A DNA stretch of 64,000 nt from Phaffia rhodozyma (GCA_014706385.1 JACGZH010000002.1:496001-560000); one strand, 5' to 3'. Counted from the first letter of the stretch, positions 10,943 through 22,900 are shown. The notes: generated by a model not told the origin, from the letters alone. Program-made: numbers and translations.

Positions 10943-11919
10943 ACAAGCTGTTCATCTCGGTAAGTACTTGCATTCTTCATGTATACAGTTTCAGGGTATT
11001 TTCTCTGCGAACCACCAAACTTACTTTTGTGTCTTTGCCCATTCATCACCTTGACCGTCTATTTTTAAGGACTTTCCACACTTGTTCCTCTCTGAATCTC
11101 GTTCGATTGCTCTTCCTATGCCCATGCCCATATTCACATTGCCATCCGTATGCTTTCTCTCACCCTGATGTATCCGAGCCATCAGTATCTTTTCTCCCTT
11201 GCCTTTCTTGTTGTCTCCTTTCCATCTGGATGGATTTATCTTGTACAAGACAGACTTACGCTTCTTGAGACCGAACACAGATTAGCATAGCAAGAAATCC
11301 TCATAATCTTTCTTTTTGTCAAAGATAACAATAGTTCCACGTGTCATTGAGACATAGATTCATCAACAGTGCTCGTTTTGGTCGCTGAAATCTCGATCAT
11401 AATTCGGCTGGCGCTATAAGATTTTGGAGTATTAGGAGCTAGATCAAAATCAGTACGGACAATAAACCAAAACTCTTGTTCAATGTACCCGCAAATTTCT
11501 CCTTTTTTTGTTTTTGCTTTTTCTTTTCTTTTTTCTTTTTTTTTTCTTCAATCTTTTTCTCTCCCCTCTTTCTCTTCCTCATTCTTCGGTAGCGAGAAGC
11601 GTTTGGCTAGATTAAACCGACGAGCAAGAGATCAACCCCGTTTTCGATTCCGTTACTTTCCTGGTGCACATCTGGCATCGCCGACTCATCAAATCACAAC
11701 ATGAATTGAATACATAAATTGTGTATGTGTATATATATATTGTACAAACCGTTAATTCATGCAAACCCCAGAAATGACAAAAAATAAAGAAAGCCAGAGG
11801 AAGCAAAGGGAAGAACACAAAATACATAGACCTCGGTTACTCCTCCATTAATCCTTCCCCCTCTTATGTGCATGCATACATACAAAATCCAAAGAGACAA
11901 AATTCTCCAGATATCGTCA
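10943..11919. other. Convergent intergenic region
   Basis: About 1 kb between the VWA gene (+) and the next minus-strand gene. It contains pyrimidine tracts (about 11500-11580), an AT dinucleotide run near 11735 and a CACGTG at about 11339, but no coding signal or RNA gene I can support. Confidence 0.5.
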
Positions 11920-13541
11920 CTAGACTGCGTCCATGATGGTCATCCCCGTTGATTCTCCAGATTGTTCTCTCATCCGCATCTCTTGGATGCCGTTTAGAAG
12001 CAATTCGAAACTCGGCAAGCACACATCTTGAGGTGACTGATGTTCAGGCCGGTTCCCCTTCGTCAAATCCAGCGATCCGACGCTTATGTTTGCGTGTCCT
12101 TTCGAACTGGACAGTGTTCGTTGTCGGGTTTGATTAATTTGAGGTAAAGAGTATTCATGTCGATGATCAACGACGCGCTCGGTCGTAACTTTGTGTTCTT
12201 GAGGCAAAACTGCCGGTGGAAAAGGGTAGATATCTTTATCCGGGATGCTCGCCTTGTAAGGAGACGGTACAGGAAATTCCGCCAAGAACAATCCAGGTTT
12301 TGCTATGAGAGGCGAACGAGGTCTCAAAGGAGGAAATGCCCGGTGCTTGTTGGGTTTTCGGGAGGTGCGATCAGGGGCGAGAGGTCGGTTGGCGCGAGTG
12401 GAGGACATTGAACTGGAAGAGGAATGAGGAGGGCTAGTTTGAGAAGTGGTTCGCCTTCTCTTGAAGTTCGGTGAAAGATGATTCTCAAGAGAACGAGAAT
12501 GAATCAAAACGCTGACAGGTTGACGTCGAGAGGGGGACGGGAGAGGTAGAGGTATGTCTCCTGGACTCATTACAAAGACGGGAGAAGATCGAGAAACAGT
12601 AGTGGTAGACGACTGTGGAGAATGGCTTGATGTATGCGCGCTTGAACGATCCGACCGAGATTTTGGAGGAGAAGGGTATGGTTGATGGGGATCTAAGTTG
12701 GTTGGAATACGACTCGGATCCTTGGGAAGACCAGACACCATACGAGGCGCGCTGCAGAGGTTCATAGGCATCGACATGGAGTTAAAATCTAAATGTGAGT
12801 TCAGGGTGAAGCTCGAAAGAAAGAGATTGAAAGTTCAGGCAAAATCAGGGTCGCGTACGTGTTTGTGAAATCCACCAATCCAGGAACCGAGGTTCGGCTC
12901 CTCTCATAGACCGTATACCGCTCAGGACTCTGCCCTGGATTAACGCTCTGGCAATATTCCCTTTGAACTAATGCGCTCATCTGGCTTGAACCTGGAACGA
13001 CACGATCCTTTGGTGATGATCCGGCTATTCGTAGAGTCGGAGACAGAGATTCTCGGTGAGAAGACGACCGACGAGAGGAAGGCGGAGGGGGCGCTGGCAG
13101 CGGTGATCGAAGAAGACAACCCATGAATGGATAGGCAAACATTGGTGGGCTTGTTCTCGCTAATTCACTCGAGAGCCAGAGAGGATGGGGTTCTACGGGA
13201 AGCGATGCTGTGTTGGAAGGTCTCCCAGACATGTTCATCGAGACGGTTCTGCGATGGCTAGTCGGTCTAGGATCAAACATGGGTCGCTCAAGGACCATAT
13301 GATCCTTCTCGATGCTCCTTCCACGCTTGCGCCCTGACACGAATTGAGGATTCTTCGCAGTATGAACAGAGCCGACATTTCGAGGAGCATCGCGTGGGGG
13401 AGAATGTGCATGGTACGTAGAACATGTGCCCTGAGAATAACAAGACCCTGACGGATGGTGACAGGTATCAGCTGATGATGATGAGAAAGAGTGAGGCATA
13501 GCGTATGAAGGGTGTAAGGCTGAGGGATGACGGTGAGACAT
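11920..13541 (-). CDS. Ser/Pro/His-rich protein of unknown function
   Basis: Two exons, 12859-13541 and 11920-12751, join through donor GTACGC and acceptor TGCAG to give 504 aa; a nearer acceptor would meet a stop. The start MSHRHPSALHPSYAM is the first ATG after upstream purine-rich DNA. The sequence is largely disordered, dominated by Ser, Pro, Arg and His, with several basic patches (SGRKRGRSIEK, FKRRRTTSQ) that could be nuclear signals. The C-terminal segment LPSFELLLNGI resembles the short 'LPSFxxLL' motif seen at the ends of some fungal transcriptional regulators. I recognise no folded domain and assign no function. Confidence 0.6.
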
Positions 13542-14232
13542 GATGGCACAAACAATGGTGATTCCAATGTCAGTTTTGGTCAGTAGATGATATTGATCTT
13601 GCCGAAGAGAGAAGATCAAGAAGGGAAGAGGGAGAGAGAGGGAAGAAAGAGAAGAAAGAAGAGAAGAAGAAGAAAGAAGAGGAACAACGGAAAGGCGGAA
13701 GAGAATAATGACATGAGATGGATCCAGGGCATATCATGTTGATCCAGGGCGAGGAACGGATATGAACCCTGGTCTATTCGAAACAATGCACCATTACATC
13801 CTCGTACTTTCCTGCTTCTTTGTTATCAGCCAGCAGACGGGTTGGATATAAGGGGGAAAGAGGATGTATAGAGTTGGATGTTTCAGACGAACACGCGCAT
13901 AGATCCTCACATACACCTATCCGTCTTCTATTCAGACCAGGTCTACGCTGGGTCGCCCCTTGGGCAGAGTTGAGAAAATCAGACCTGACGCAAGAAAGGT
14001 AGAGCAAGCGACCGGATGAACGGAAGACGCAAAGTTGAGAGGAAGAAAGAAAAGGGGCAAAGATAGGACAAGGAGAGCATAGCATGTGTAAAGTGTCCGA
14101 GGAAAGAGGGATCCATGAAAAGCGTATGCATACCCCTCTGAGTGGTATCAAATACATGCTTCTTCTCTTTCCGTGCCACCTCCCTTCAGGGCCCAAAGTA
14201 CAAACAATTGATAACAGTCCAGATCTAATCGA
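13542..14232. other. Upstream region of the Ser/Pro-rich gene
   Basis: About 690 bp. A strongly purine-rich stretch (about 13616-13700 on the plus strand, so pyrimidine-rich on the coding strand) lies directly upstream of the start and looks like a core promoter. A 10-base direct repeat GATCCAGGGC occurs twice near 13721 and 13741. No gene is supported. Confidence 0.45.
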
Positions 14233-15811
14233 TCAGTTGATTGGTTCTCGTTTCAATATCTCTGGGGATGCGGCTTGGTTTTGTTTCCATCCAGAGAACA
14301 CGGTCAGGTCAGTGGCAGAGGCGTCTTGGGAATTGCCATCCAGGTCGTAGGCGAGAGCGCCGAATGAGTCGTCAACTGTAAGCCCTTTGAGTTCATTAAC
14401 CGCAAGCCATACCTTCTTTAGTCTATGAAAATCAAAACAGCATGATTTACTAAAAAGAGGTCCTTTGTTTACAAGGGCTTTCCTTGCCACACAAACCCTA
14501 CGCCGACTTACTTTGTATGTTTTCATTTCTTTTGACCGGTCGGAGGCTTTCCACCTGGATCCTCCCCAGCCCTGTGTCCCTCATCAGTTTTGGTAGAGAC
14601 ATCAGCAGGTCAGCCGTATCCAGGCCTTTTCGGATGAGCATATCTTTCCTTAACTTCTCGATCTGATTTCATTTGTATGGAAACGTCGTCATCCGACGTA
14701 TCAAGTGCATATCCAATTGTAGAGAATAGCTCGCGATCAGTAGCCATCCGATGCTGAATTCATGGGTGAACGTGTCTTTATCATCGGCACGAACCATCAC
14801 TTCCTTCAACCGGTCAACCGGACGTCCCGAATTGGATTGTATCGTTTGCGCGTTTCGGCCTTCTATGAACGCAATCATCCCACCCGGAGCCAAGACTCTC
14901 ACACATTCACTTAAAAGCATAGGGTATACATCCTCGCCTTCGAGTGAGGAAAATAGTTTTCGGCAATGAACGAAGAGAAAATGATTGTTAGGAAAGGGTA
15001 GAGGGAGTGCTGTTCGGTCAGCTCTGGATAGAATCGTCGGTTATTTGTTCAAAGCAAACAGGCAAGGGGGAGGAACATATTTTTAGACCTTCTGCGCCTG
15101 CTGATTTCATCATCTGCTTCGCGGAAAGACCGAATAAGATACACACTGGACGTAATGGACCACCGTCGGTAAAACGACCGGTCTAGGCAAGATGTCTGAA
15201 AAGCCAAAGCCGAAAGAAAGATAAAACGACATGGGTTGTTTGCCTATTAAAAAAAAGCGTGTTTAACCCTGGTACTTACCTATCCCTGTGTAAGTTGGCT
15301 GTTTAAACCGAGAAGCCATTTCTTCGAGCCTGTGTAAATCCAAGCACAGGGATACTCATCAGCTTTTCTCTCTTTCGTTTGCCTATTTCCTTCCTTCTTT
15401 CAGCTCTCCTTGAGCTATTTGATGTACAACGGATACTCGAAGTAAGGATTTTGGTATTTCAGGATGACATAAGACGTACCATTCACCCTTTGGTCGATCA
15501 ACCCGATGACATCGACATTGCCAAGGGGAAAAAAAAGGAAAGAAAAGAAGGATTTCAAACCAACTGGTCAGTCAAATGGGATCGGCCCGACCCATAGCTC
15601 ACACTGATACCAGTACGCTTCATTCTCACCTTTCCACATCCAACGTCCAGAACACGACATCTCTGATCGTCGGTCATCCCCGAAAGGATCTCCATACCGG
15701 CTCCGTAGGCTGTCTATCGGAGCGAGAAGTGAGAAGAGATGGTGAACGGTTGTCAAATTCAAAGATCTTGATACCATGAAATATGATCATAGGTAGGAAA
15801 GGTCTTGCCAT
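14233..15811 (-). CDS. SAM-dependent methyltransferase (class I, type-11/25-like), eight exons including an 8-nt micro-exon
   Basis: Exons 15775-15811, 15630-15709, 15480-15487, 15280-15329, 15147-15195, 14795-15023, 14508-14662 and 14233-14422 sum to 265 codons plus stop. Splicing rebuilds motif I as VLDVGCGKGEW, then TYTGIDILPRP (strand beta2), ALPLPFPNNHFLFVHCR (motif II region) and LSECVRVLAPGGMIAFIEG (motif III), the usual class I order. The 8-nt exon supplies the GEW of motif I. The C-terminal part LLMSLPKLMRDTGLG fits the cap helices of these enzymes. The substrate is unknown; fungal relatives act on small molecules, lipids or proteins. The N-terminal exon (MARPFLPM) is the weakest part and the last donor (GTCGGC) is non-standard. 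Confidence 0.72.
15480..15487 (-). other. 8-nt micro-exon of the methyltransferase gene
   Basis: On the minus strand GGTGAATG lies between an acceptor ending CCAAAG and a donor GTACGT. It enters in phase 0 and leaves in phase 2, adding Gly-Glu and two bases of Trp, which completes the SAM-binding motif GCGKGEW. Skipping it would shift the frame. Confidence 0.6.
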
Positions 15812-16311
15812 GATTGGGTCTGATTACTGCAGTCGAAGTTTATGAGCCGCAAGATGGAAGTTCTCTTATTTTGGAAAGGAGGTGATGTGTTGATCTTTCT
15901 GGCTTGTGGATTTGTAGATCCATAAATAAAATTACACATGCGTCGAACGATCGAATTCAGCGCAGCAGGGGAGAAAAGTCAAAGCTGAACATTGACAGGG
16001 CGAGAGAAAGAGACATGGTATCAGAAGGTATGATTAAAAAATTAAAAGATATACAAGAGTGGAAGAGACAAAAGAGTGACAAGTTGGTGATTTGGAAAGG
16101 GAGGGGGGAGGAAGGGTGTATGTATATAGTAGAAACAAAGGCCGAGTAGAGAGTGTATGGGAGAATGTAAATAAGTAGAAAGCAAGACGAGCAAGAGAAA
16201 CCTATAAGATAGGAAGGAAACGAAGAAACAAGACCTGTCTTTCTGCCAATTCACAAGCCCTGGTGATAGGTGAAAGATGAAAGCAAAGAGGGGAATGACG
16301 GAAGAATCTGT
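15812..16311. other. Intergenic, 5' of the methyltransferase and 3' of the Rab gene
   Basis: About 500 bp. Purine-rich on the plus strand from about 15960 to 16250. No open frame with coding character and no RNA gene seen. Confidence 0.5.
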
Positions 16312-17740
16312 CTAACACGAACATCCTCCACCGAGACCCCAACCGCCTTGCGCGTCCGCATCCGGAGTCTCTTCAAGCGTGATCGTTTGGTTAGGTTTTG
16401 ATTCAGTCAAGCTGACCGAGCTGTCCTTGGCAAATAATGATGGAGTCGAGACAATCTGAGCAACGAGGGTGGCGAATGCCGTTTTTACACCTTGTCTAGT
16501 CTTAGCAGAACATTCTAAGTAGAGAAGAAGATAGATATCATCGGGAATACCATATAGTCAAAGTTCAAGAGAGGAAGCTATGTTAGTCAAAACCATATCT
16601 ACGAGCCAACCTAGCCGAGAAGGGTCCGGAGAAGAATACGGGCCGAGCCTGAACAAACCTATAAACTGGCAATTCATCCGATCTGCAAACGCTTTTCCCT
16701 CGGCAGTGGTGACTTGTCTTGAAAATTCCTGTGATGGGTAACATGATGTAGGGAGAAATTCAGGGAGTCAACATCCAAGAGTGTTCTTTACCTCTCATTT
16801 GGTAGCAACAAGGTCATTTTTGGAAAGAGTCGCTGAGACTGACCTTGTCCACTTTGTTACCAACGATCATCCGGGCGATTTCAGGGTTGGTGTAACTGTC
16901 GAGCTCATGAAACCAACGAGAAAGCTCTTCGAAAGTTGCTCTGGAAGAGACATCATAAACTGCCGAACATGAGTTGCGATGGAATATGAAAAGTAAGAAG
17001 GGACGCCGAGTTAAGAAAGGAACGTTGAGGATAAGACGAGTGTAGAAAGAGTAGAGAAGATTGTCAAGAGTAAAGAAAGATGGGTAAGCAGGTGACACCG
17101 GAAGCGCATAGAGAACATGTAAAGAAGGCTTGCCTAGAATGACACCTTGGGCGCCTCTATAATAACTTGATGTCAACGTGCGGAATCGCTCCTGTCCTAC
17201 GCATTTCCAGGCACAAGTCGATGACCAATGAGGTTGTCAGTTCAGCATTCAATCTATGGTCCGACTCAACCTCGAAAATGTGAGAGAGTAAGATGAACCT
17301 GCTGTATCCTGAGGAGGTCAGTATTTAAGAAAATAAGAGAGCATCCCAGCGACAAAAGACAAACATGAGCCCTGGCACAAAAGACAAGAAAAAGAAAGAA
17401 CGACAAGGACAAACCCATATACTGAGCTTGTACTTGACACCTTCAGATTCTATTGACTTTACTCGGCTACCAGATGAAGAGTGAGAGTCAAAGTGGGATT
17501 GAGGAATGAAGCACCAAAAGCAAAGATCAGTCGAATGTCCAGATAGAGAAGGACGAGATAAACCAAGATAAAGGGGAAAGGTAGCACATACAAGTCGACG
17601 CCGATGGTGGCCGTAGTCTCGTCTTCGTTTAGAAAATCGTCATCGGTGAATCTGAGAAGGAGGGAGGACTTTCCAACCGAGGAGTTTCCGATCAACAGTA
17701 GTTTGAGGTTCGGCGGCTTTGTCACCGTTGGCTCTGTCAT
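16312..17740 (-). CDS. Rab-family small GTPase, Rab18-like
   Basis: The start MTEPTVTKPPNLKLLLIGNS carries the P-loop GNSSVGKSS. Splicing of 17592-17740, 17415-17466, 17299-17308, 17134-17196 and 16844-16959 gives ATIGVDFRVKSIE (switch I), IWDTAGQERFRTL (switch II), YYRGAQGVILVYDVSS (RabF motifs) and VGNKVDK (G4); a later exon gives ECSAKTRQGVK (G5). The C-terminus ends GGGCSC, two cysteines for geranylgeranylation. Rab18 proteins act on ER and lipid-droplet membranes; the Rab18 assignment rests on the overall pattern and is less certain than Rab itself. Odd points are a 10-nt micro-exon encoding DTAG and a GC-AG intron right after VIL. Confidence 0.9.
17299..17308 (-). other. 10-nt micro-exon in the Rab gene
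   Basis: On the minus strand GATACAGCAG lies between an acceptor ending CCTCAG and donor GTTCAT. It encodes Asp-Thr-Ala plus one base of Gly of the G3 motif WDTAGQE; the flanking exons end at SIW and begin at GQERF. Without it the GTPase would lose its catalytic switch and shift frame. Confidence 0.75.
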
Positions 17741-20700
17741 AGTGGTGTGCGATAGTGTGCAGTGGGGTGGTGATGGTTGGGTCAGAGGAGGACGAAGAGG
17801 TCAGAATGAAGAGAAAGAGCCAAAGGATTGCCGATACGAAAGAACACCCACTTCGGGGGCGGGCGGGGTAAAGAGAGGAGATAGTGATGACGCCTGTATC
17901 TCATGAGGTAAGCTATTGATCACATAAAACTTATATAAGTGGAGGAACGGTTGCATCTATAGTGAGTGTCAATGTCAGGAATGTGACCCGAAGTTACACC
18001 CTGGTAACCTTCCTTTACTTCTAGTTCTCCTCCTGCCTCGTTATTCCTTATGCTTTCTCATTGCATCAACATGGAGGCATATAGTCTGGTAGCGCATGTG
18101 CTTCTAGCACCTTCTATGATCCGTTCTCTTATGCTTAATCGTTGGAGTCTGAGGATAATATGTAAGACGGGTCTCCTTTACCACCGATAGTATAGCTTCT
18201 CAAGCCTGAATTCTTTGTCATTCCCTTGTCACTCCCTGACTCCCTATTACCCTTGTTCTCAGTGTTATATCAATCTTGTTCTCCCACTCTTTTTGCTTTG
18301 CGCCCTCGTCAAAGTCACTAAGCCAGAGAGCCTGAACTTCCTCCCCCCTGCTAGCCACATTCCCGTCTGGTTACACCCTTCGTAACTTATCCGTTACCCT
18401 CTGAACCCAGATCATGACAGTCGGAGTTTAAACTTTACACGTGACCTTGGAATATGCTTAAGTCACGCCTACATCCCTTTTTTTTCTCTATTTGTTCGAA
18501 TTATTTCTTTCGTTTGGACTGATTCTTTTATTCCTTTGTCTATCAAGCAAAGCTTCAAGAAAGACACAGGGGGATAAAGGAATAATAGATCGCTAATTGA
18601 TTTGTGAGTGTTTTCACTGATTGCCATTTACATGCCCATATCCTTCCGCCCTCCATCTCCTCTCTTAGCTTGGCATCTCGTGATGATAGTCATAAATGCA
18701 TAGTTCAATCAGACTCCTCTACTAAGGAACTGCTGAATCATATCATCGAAATTAGTCTTTCACCCCTATCTGAAACCTGCCCCACCTTGTCTCCTCTTGT
18801 CTTATGTGTCTTGCAGAACGAAAAAGTACAACACTGACTCCGTTTTTGCTTGTTCTAGGAATGTTTTTTTTTTAAACCTTAGATTAATATGTCCGTATTT
18901 TGGAGTTGGTTGTCAGTGCTTCTGAACTAGGTTAGTTGACTGAAGACAGAAAGACAAGAGAAGACAGGAAGAAAAGGCCAGGAAGGAACGTTCAATGAAG
19001 AAATACTTCTCAGACCTGTTCCGAACAACCGCAGAGGACAAAAAGCCGTCATCTCAAACTTAACTCGACACCTCTGATTTCGTCCTTCCTGGCTTCTTCT
19101 ATTTTGTCTTGAAAAAATCTTTTTCTTCGATTTCATTGCTGACAATCATCTATTTTGTTGTTTCATCGTTTATAGTCCGCCTCGAAAACTTCTCTGTCGA
19201 TTGTTCTGTTCGTATTGTTCGATATATATGTTTGTATTCTATGTATTTGAACAAGAACAAAAGCGTAAAGACCGGAAAGTCAAGACGACCATGAGGATAT
19301 GAGAGAGAACAAGAAAAGCTAAGCGATGCTTATCGGATTACAATAAGAAAGCAAGAGGAAACGAGAAACTGGTCAGATCCATGAGTTAACTTTGAAGACA
19401 GTGGTAGGATGGATAGACTGATCCTGACGAAGAGGAATAGAACAGGTTGTGTCACAAACGATACGGCGGGACAAGATATGAAGGCGATCAACGGAAGGAA
19501 GCGAGAAGGAATACGGACAAATGAAGAAAGCACGAAAGAGAACAGAAGTTATGACAGGTGGACGGAGGAAGGGAAGGGAAGGATGGAGGGATAGAGAGAC
19601 AGGACCAAGCGGTCTCGGAGCATGAAGAACGAGCCGGGTAAGAAAGCGAGATGATCACCCCGATCAAAGAGAGGGAACCATCCCAGGCGGGCAATCTGAA
19701 CAAATGCAGTAAGGGACAAGGCAGTATGTCGAGCAAATGATTTCTGTATTTTTCTTTGGCTCCGGTGTCGCCAGAGAGGCTCAAAGGGCTGAAAGTGAGT
19801 GAGATATATAACATCTACGCGTCAGCATGTTGATAGTAGGGCAGATGACACAAGGGCAGATGGGAAAGACATTGGCCATATGGCAGTAGCGCAGCTGGCT
19901 ATACAGCAAAATTTTCAGAGCAACGGCCAAGAGAGAAGGAGGAAGGCTGAGACGGCGCGGGTGTGAAAAGAGAAGGCCACACAGACAGAGGCAGAGGCAG
20001 AGAGGCAGAGAAATAAGCTCGCTGACAAAACCTATGAGCCGGTTTGCTCAACCGTGACACCGTCACGGTTAGAGACGCGGAGAGGGATAGGAGGCAAGAT
20101 GTCCGGCGATTGACCGGCAAGTTCCGCAGTGTAGACGCATGCTGAAACAATTCACCGGACAGGCATCAGATCGCGAGGAACCAAACATATGTGCCATTTG
20201 TCCCTCACTATCTCCCTCCTCCGAGACCTTGACGATCGATCCCTCTCGCTCAGCAAACCCCCAGCCGGGGAGATCGGTACGGAGAATATCCTCTAATGAA
20301 ATGTGAGTTCTCTTGGTGGCTTGCCTTCCGTGCATGCGTTCTACTTTGTATGTATTGCATTCTTTCCTTCTCGATCTTTTCATCAACCCCAAAAAGAAAG
20401 AATTCAAAAGGTTGCACATTAGATTTTTCCTCTTTCTCTTCGACTTCTTTCCTGCTGTTCTGTTTTCTTTTCCCTTATCACGCTCGCACCTACTCCCCCA
20501 ACCTTCTTTGTGTTTTTTTCTTTTGCTTGTCCCTTCTTTCCTTCTGGGTTCACTCGCGCACCCTTCTTGCTTTCCCTCCGTCGGCTAGACCGCTTTCCTA
20601 TTCCTTCCCTTCTTTCCGAACTCTTAACCGGAACCCAACTCCCCTTTTTGCTTTCCTGCTTTTCACTTATTGTGCTTGCGCAACCTGCTCAGATAGAATC

Positions 20701-20860
20701 GAACAAAGCTCCAGTTGTACGTTCGTTTCCTGTTTCTAGAAGAAGAAGACTACACAGAATTCTTCATCCTTTTTTTTGACATCAAAGAGCTGATACGTGC
20801 TTCCCATCATCTTTCGCTCACTCCGTGCACAGGCCTCTTATTTCTCTTCTTCCTTACACC
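17741..20860. other. Long gene-poor region between divergent genes
   Basis: About 3.1 kb with no gene I can support. Features seen: a CACGTG at about 18438, A/T-rich stretches around 18480-18560 and 19200-19260, GAGGCAGA short repeats around 19990-20010, and a strong pyrimidine tract (about 20410-20680) before the next start. A minus-strand frame at 20069-20333, containing LEDILRTDLPGWGF, has some protein-like character but no recognisable family. The region could contain long 5' leaders, a non-coding RNA or a fast-evolving small gene. Confidence 0.45.
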
Positions 20861-22438
20861 ATGCCTTTCACAGCTGCATGTGTCGCCTCGACTAAGAGGA
20901 TCCCTCGGAAGCCAGTGATGATCCCGGTTGACTTCCCTTCGGTCTTTGATCGATCCTCGCTCTCGCCCTCTTCGCCCGTCAGTCCAGGTCCTCTGACGGA
21001 AGACCTTCCCCGCCAAACACCTCCAGGTCTCTTTGACATCACCGGTGCCTATAGCTCAGAGATTGCTTGGGAGATTCAAGATGATCTGATCTCCTCGACT
21101 GTCCGTTTCCGAGATGCAGAAGAGGCTGAAGAGGACATTAGTCTGGAAGATGACGATGAGGATAATATATCGGTCGAAAGAATCTTCGGACAGTCTCTTC
21201 AACGGTCTCGTCGACAAGCAAGCCTTGCTACTATCGCTAGCCCTCGGACTTCTTCTTCATTTTCCACTCCTTCTACTCCTGCACTCTCTAGATGCGACTC
21301 CCAAAGTAGCTTGTCCTCTCTCGAACAAGCCGATGATTCTGTCTCCATTGCCCGATCTCCTTCGACCTCATCCATTGGCTCGGTTCACCGAAGAGGCCAA
21401 CATGTTAGATCCTCAAGATGGACTGATCACTCTTCAGAACTTCCAGGTGCCGTTTTGCCCACAGAATTTGGTGCCGACAGTCTTAAGGATGATACTCCAC
21501 ACTTCCCGGGCGAGCCCTCAAAAACGCCCCAGACGGTCGAAAAACCAAAAAGGTCCTTCGGCCTCCTCAGGTTTGGCTCAGGCCGACCATCATCATCATC
21601 ATCATCGTCCAGAGATTCTTCCCCTGGGCCCAGGTACCCCTGTCGGGATTCTGTAAAGCCCTCGGTCGACTGTTCACCCTCTCCCTCGGCGTCAATATTG
21701 TCTCCCTTCCCCTCTTACTCCTCTTATTCCTCTTACCCCCCTTATCCCTCTTATCCCTCTCCCGCTCCTGCCTCGATCTCTTCTGCCCACGCCCTTTTCT
21801 CTGCCTCTCTTCCTTTGATTCACATTCCGACCAACCAATTTTCCATTGACGGTGCTTCCTCATCGACGTTACCCTTTCCTTCTCCCGTCTCACCACTGTT
21901 GACTAAAGAGTCGAAGCTGAAACCGAAAACTCAGACGTTTTCCTACCTTCAGCGCCGGCCGAGTTCACCACCTTCCACCCTCTTCGGACTCAAAGAGCTC
22001 AGAGAGCTCAGACTCGCAGCCGAGGTTCTGCAATCGGCAGCCAGGTCCCGTGTAGACGGGCTGAGAAAGGTTGCCTCTGAAAAAGGAAGAGTTAAACGAA
22101 AGGCCGTTCCCATTTTTGTCCTAGGCTCAGACGACAACGGAATCGAAGCTAGCGAGACCACAGACGCTACCATACCCACTCTCGTATCCATCCCGGCCGT
22201 CCCGAAGTATTTTCATCTGCCTCAGCCGCAAGTTTCCAGATTGTCCTCGCTGCCACCAACCCCAGACGACGTGATGCCCCCAATGGCGATCGCCCGGCCT
22301 AGAAGAGGTTTTCTCGGCCAATCAAACAAGTCTGTACGGACCTCCGTTGCCTTTGTGCCCCGTTCGATGAAGACCGGCAAGGGGATTTACCTTGGAGTAG
22401 ATGGCTGTGACGAAGGTTTACAGTCCATTCATCATTGA
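20861..22438 (+). CDS. Ser-rich disordered protein of unknown function
   Basis: A single open frame of 525 aa from MPFTAACVASTKRIPRK; the upstream in-frame GTG is not a likely start. It begins with a short basic segment, then a moderately conserved-looking part (FDITGAYSSEIAWEIQDDL, followed by an acidic stretch EEAEEDISLEDDDED), then long Ser/Pro-rich low complexity including a Tyr-Ser-Pro repeat (SYSSYSSYPPYPSYPS) and a Ser run. The C-terminal region has a short helix-forming piece (LFGLKELRELRLAAEVLQ) and ends with GKGIYLGVDGCDEGLQ. I recognise no family. Being intronless is unusual for this window. The 5' flank is pyrimidine-rich. Confidence 0.65.
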   Translation: MPFTAACVASTKRIPRKPVMIPVDFPSVFDRSSLSPSSPVSPGPLTEDLPRQTPPGLFDITGAYSSEIAWEIQDDLISSTVRFRDAEEAEEDISLEDDDEDNISVERIFGQSLQRSRRQASLATIASPRTSSSFSTPSTPALSRCDSQSSLSSLEQADDSVSIARSPSTSSIGSVHRRGQHVRSSRWTDHSSELPGAVLPTEFGADSLKDDTPHFPGEPSKTPQTVEKPKRSFGLLRFGSGRPSSSSSSSRDSSPGPRYPCRDSVKPSVDCSPSPSASILSPFPSYSSYSSYPPYPSYPSPAPASISSAHALFSASLPLIHIPTNQFSIDGASSSTLPFPSPVSPLLTKESKLKPKTQTFSYLQRRPSSPPSTLFGLKELRELRLAAEVLQSAARSRVDGLRKVASEKGRVKRKAVPIFVLGSDDNGIEASETTDATIPTLVSIPAVPKYFHLPQPQVSRLSSLPPTPDDVMPPMAIARPRRGFLGQSNKSVRTSVAFVPRSMKTGKGIYLGVDGCDEGLQSIHH

Positions 22439-22900
22439 GCTAGGGCGAACTAATTCTTCTTCGCCTTCCTCTCTTCTCAGTCTTTCCTTCATGCATCGTC
22501 GTATATCTATATGTTTGCTTATCTATCTGCTTATATCGTGCTTTCATCCCTCACTCTTTCCCGCACACTCGCTCACTCCTGTAATTTTCTTCGGTTTTTT
22601 TTTTCACTCTTCGTTCATGTTTTGTTTGTTATCATGGCTGTTTCTCATTTCTCACTCTTTAACGTTGTTTAGATCTCTCTTTTTATTCCTTTATTCAATT
22701 ATTCACCGTCTCTATATATTATGTATCTGATCACTCGATTGATATTTGTCTATTGACTATACGAGAATAAGAACGTCCGTCGGTGGTTCAGGGCTCGGCC
22801 ACGAGCGAAACCTCGAACAAGATGCGATTAACACCATCTCTACCTCCATCACATCCGACCTCAAGCGCTTCGATCGAGTGATTCGTCCACCAGAGAAGGC
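22439..22900. other. Tandem intergenic region
   Basis: About 460 bp between two plus-strand genes, T-rich in the first half (likely 3' UTR) and then mixed sequence before the nitrilase start. Nothing else seen. Confidence 0.5.

Noticed and set aside
13721..13750. Direct repeat GATCCAGGGC twice
   Set aside because: Only 10 bases and two copies; could be chance.
13774..14196. 140-aa minus-strand frame
   Set aside because: Cys/Ser/Leu-rich with no recognisable motif, lies in the upstream region of the Ser/Pro-rich gene; likely chance.
20296..20779. Plus-strand frames of up to 147 aa rich in Phe, Ser and Leu
   Set aside because: They arise from a pyrimidine tract read in several frames upstream of a start codon, typical of a leader or promoter.
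21114..21896. 180-aa plus and 109-aa minus frames with His/Met runs
   Set aside because: Shadow frames of the Ser-rich gene's codon repeats.
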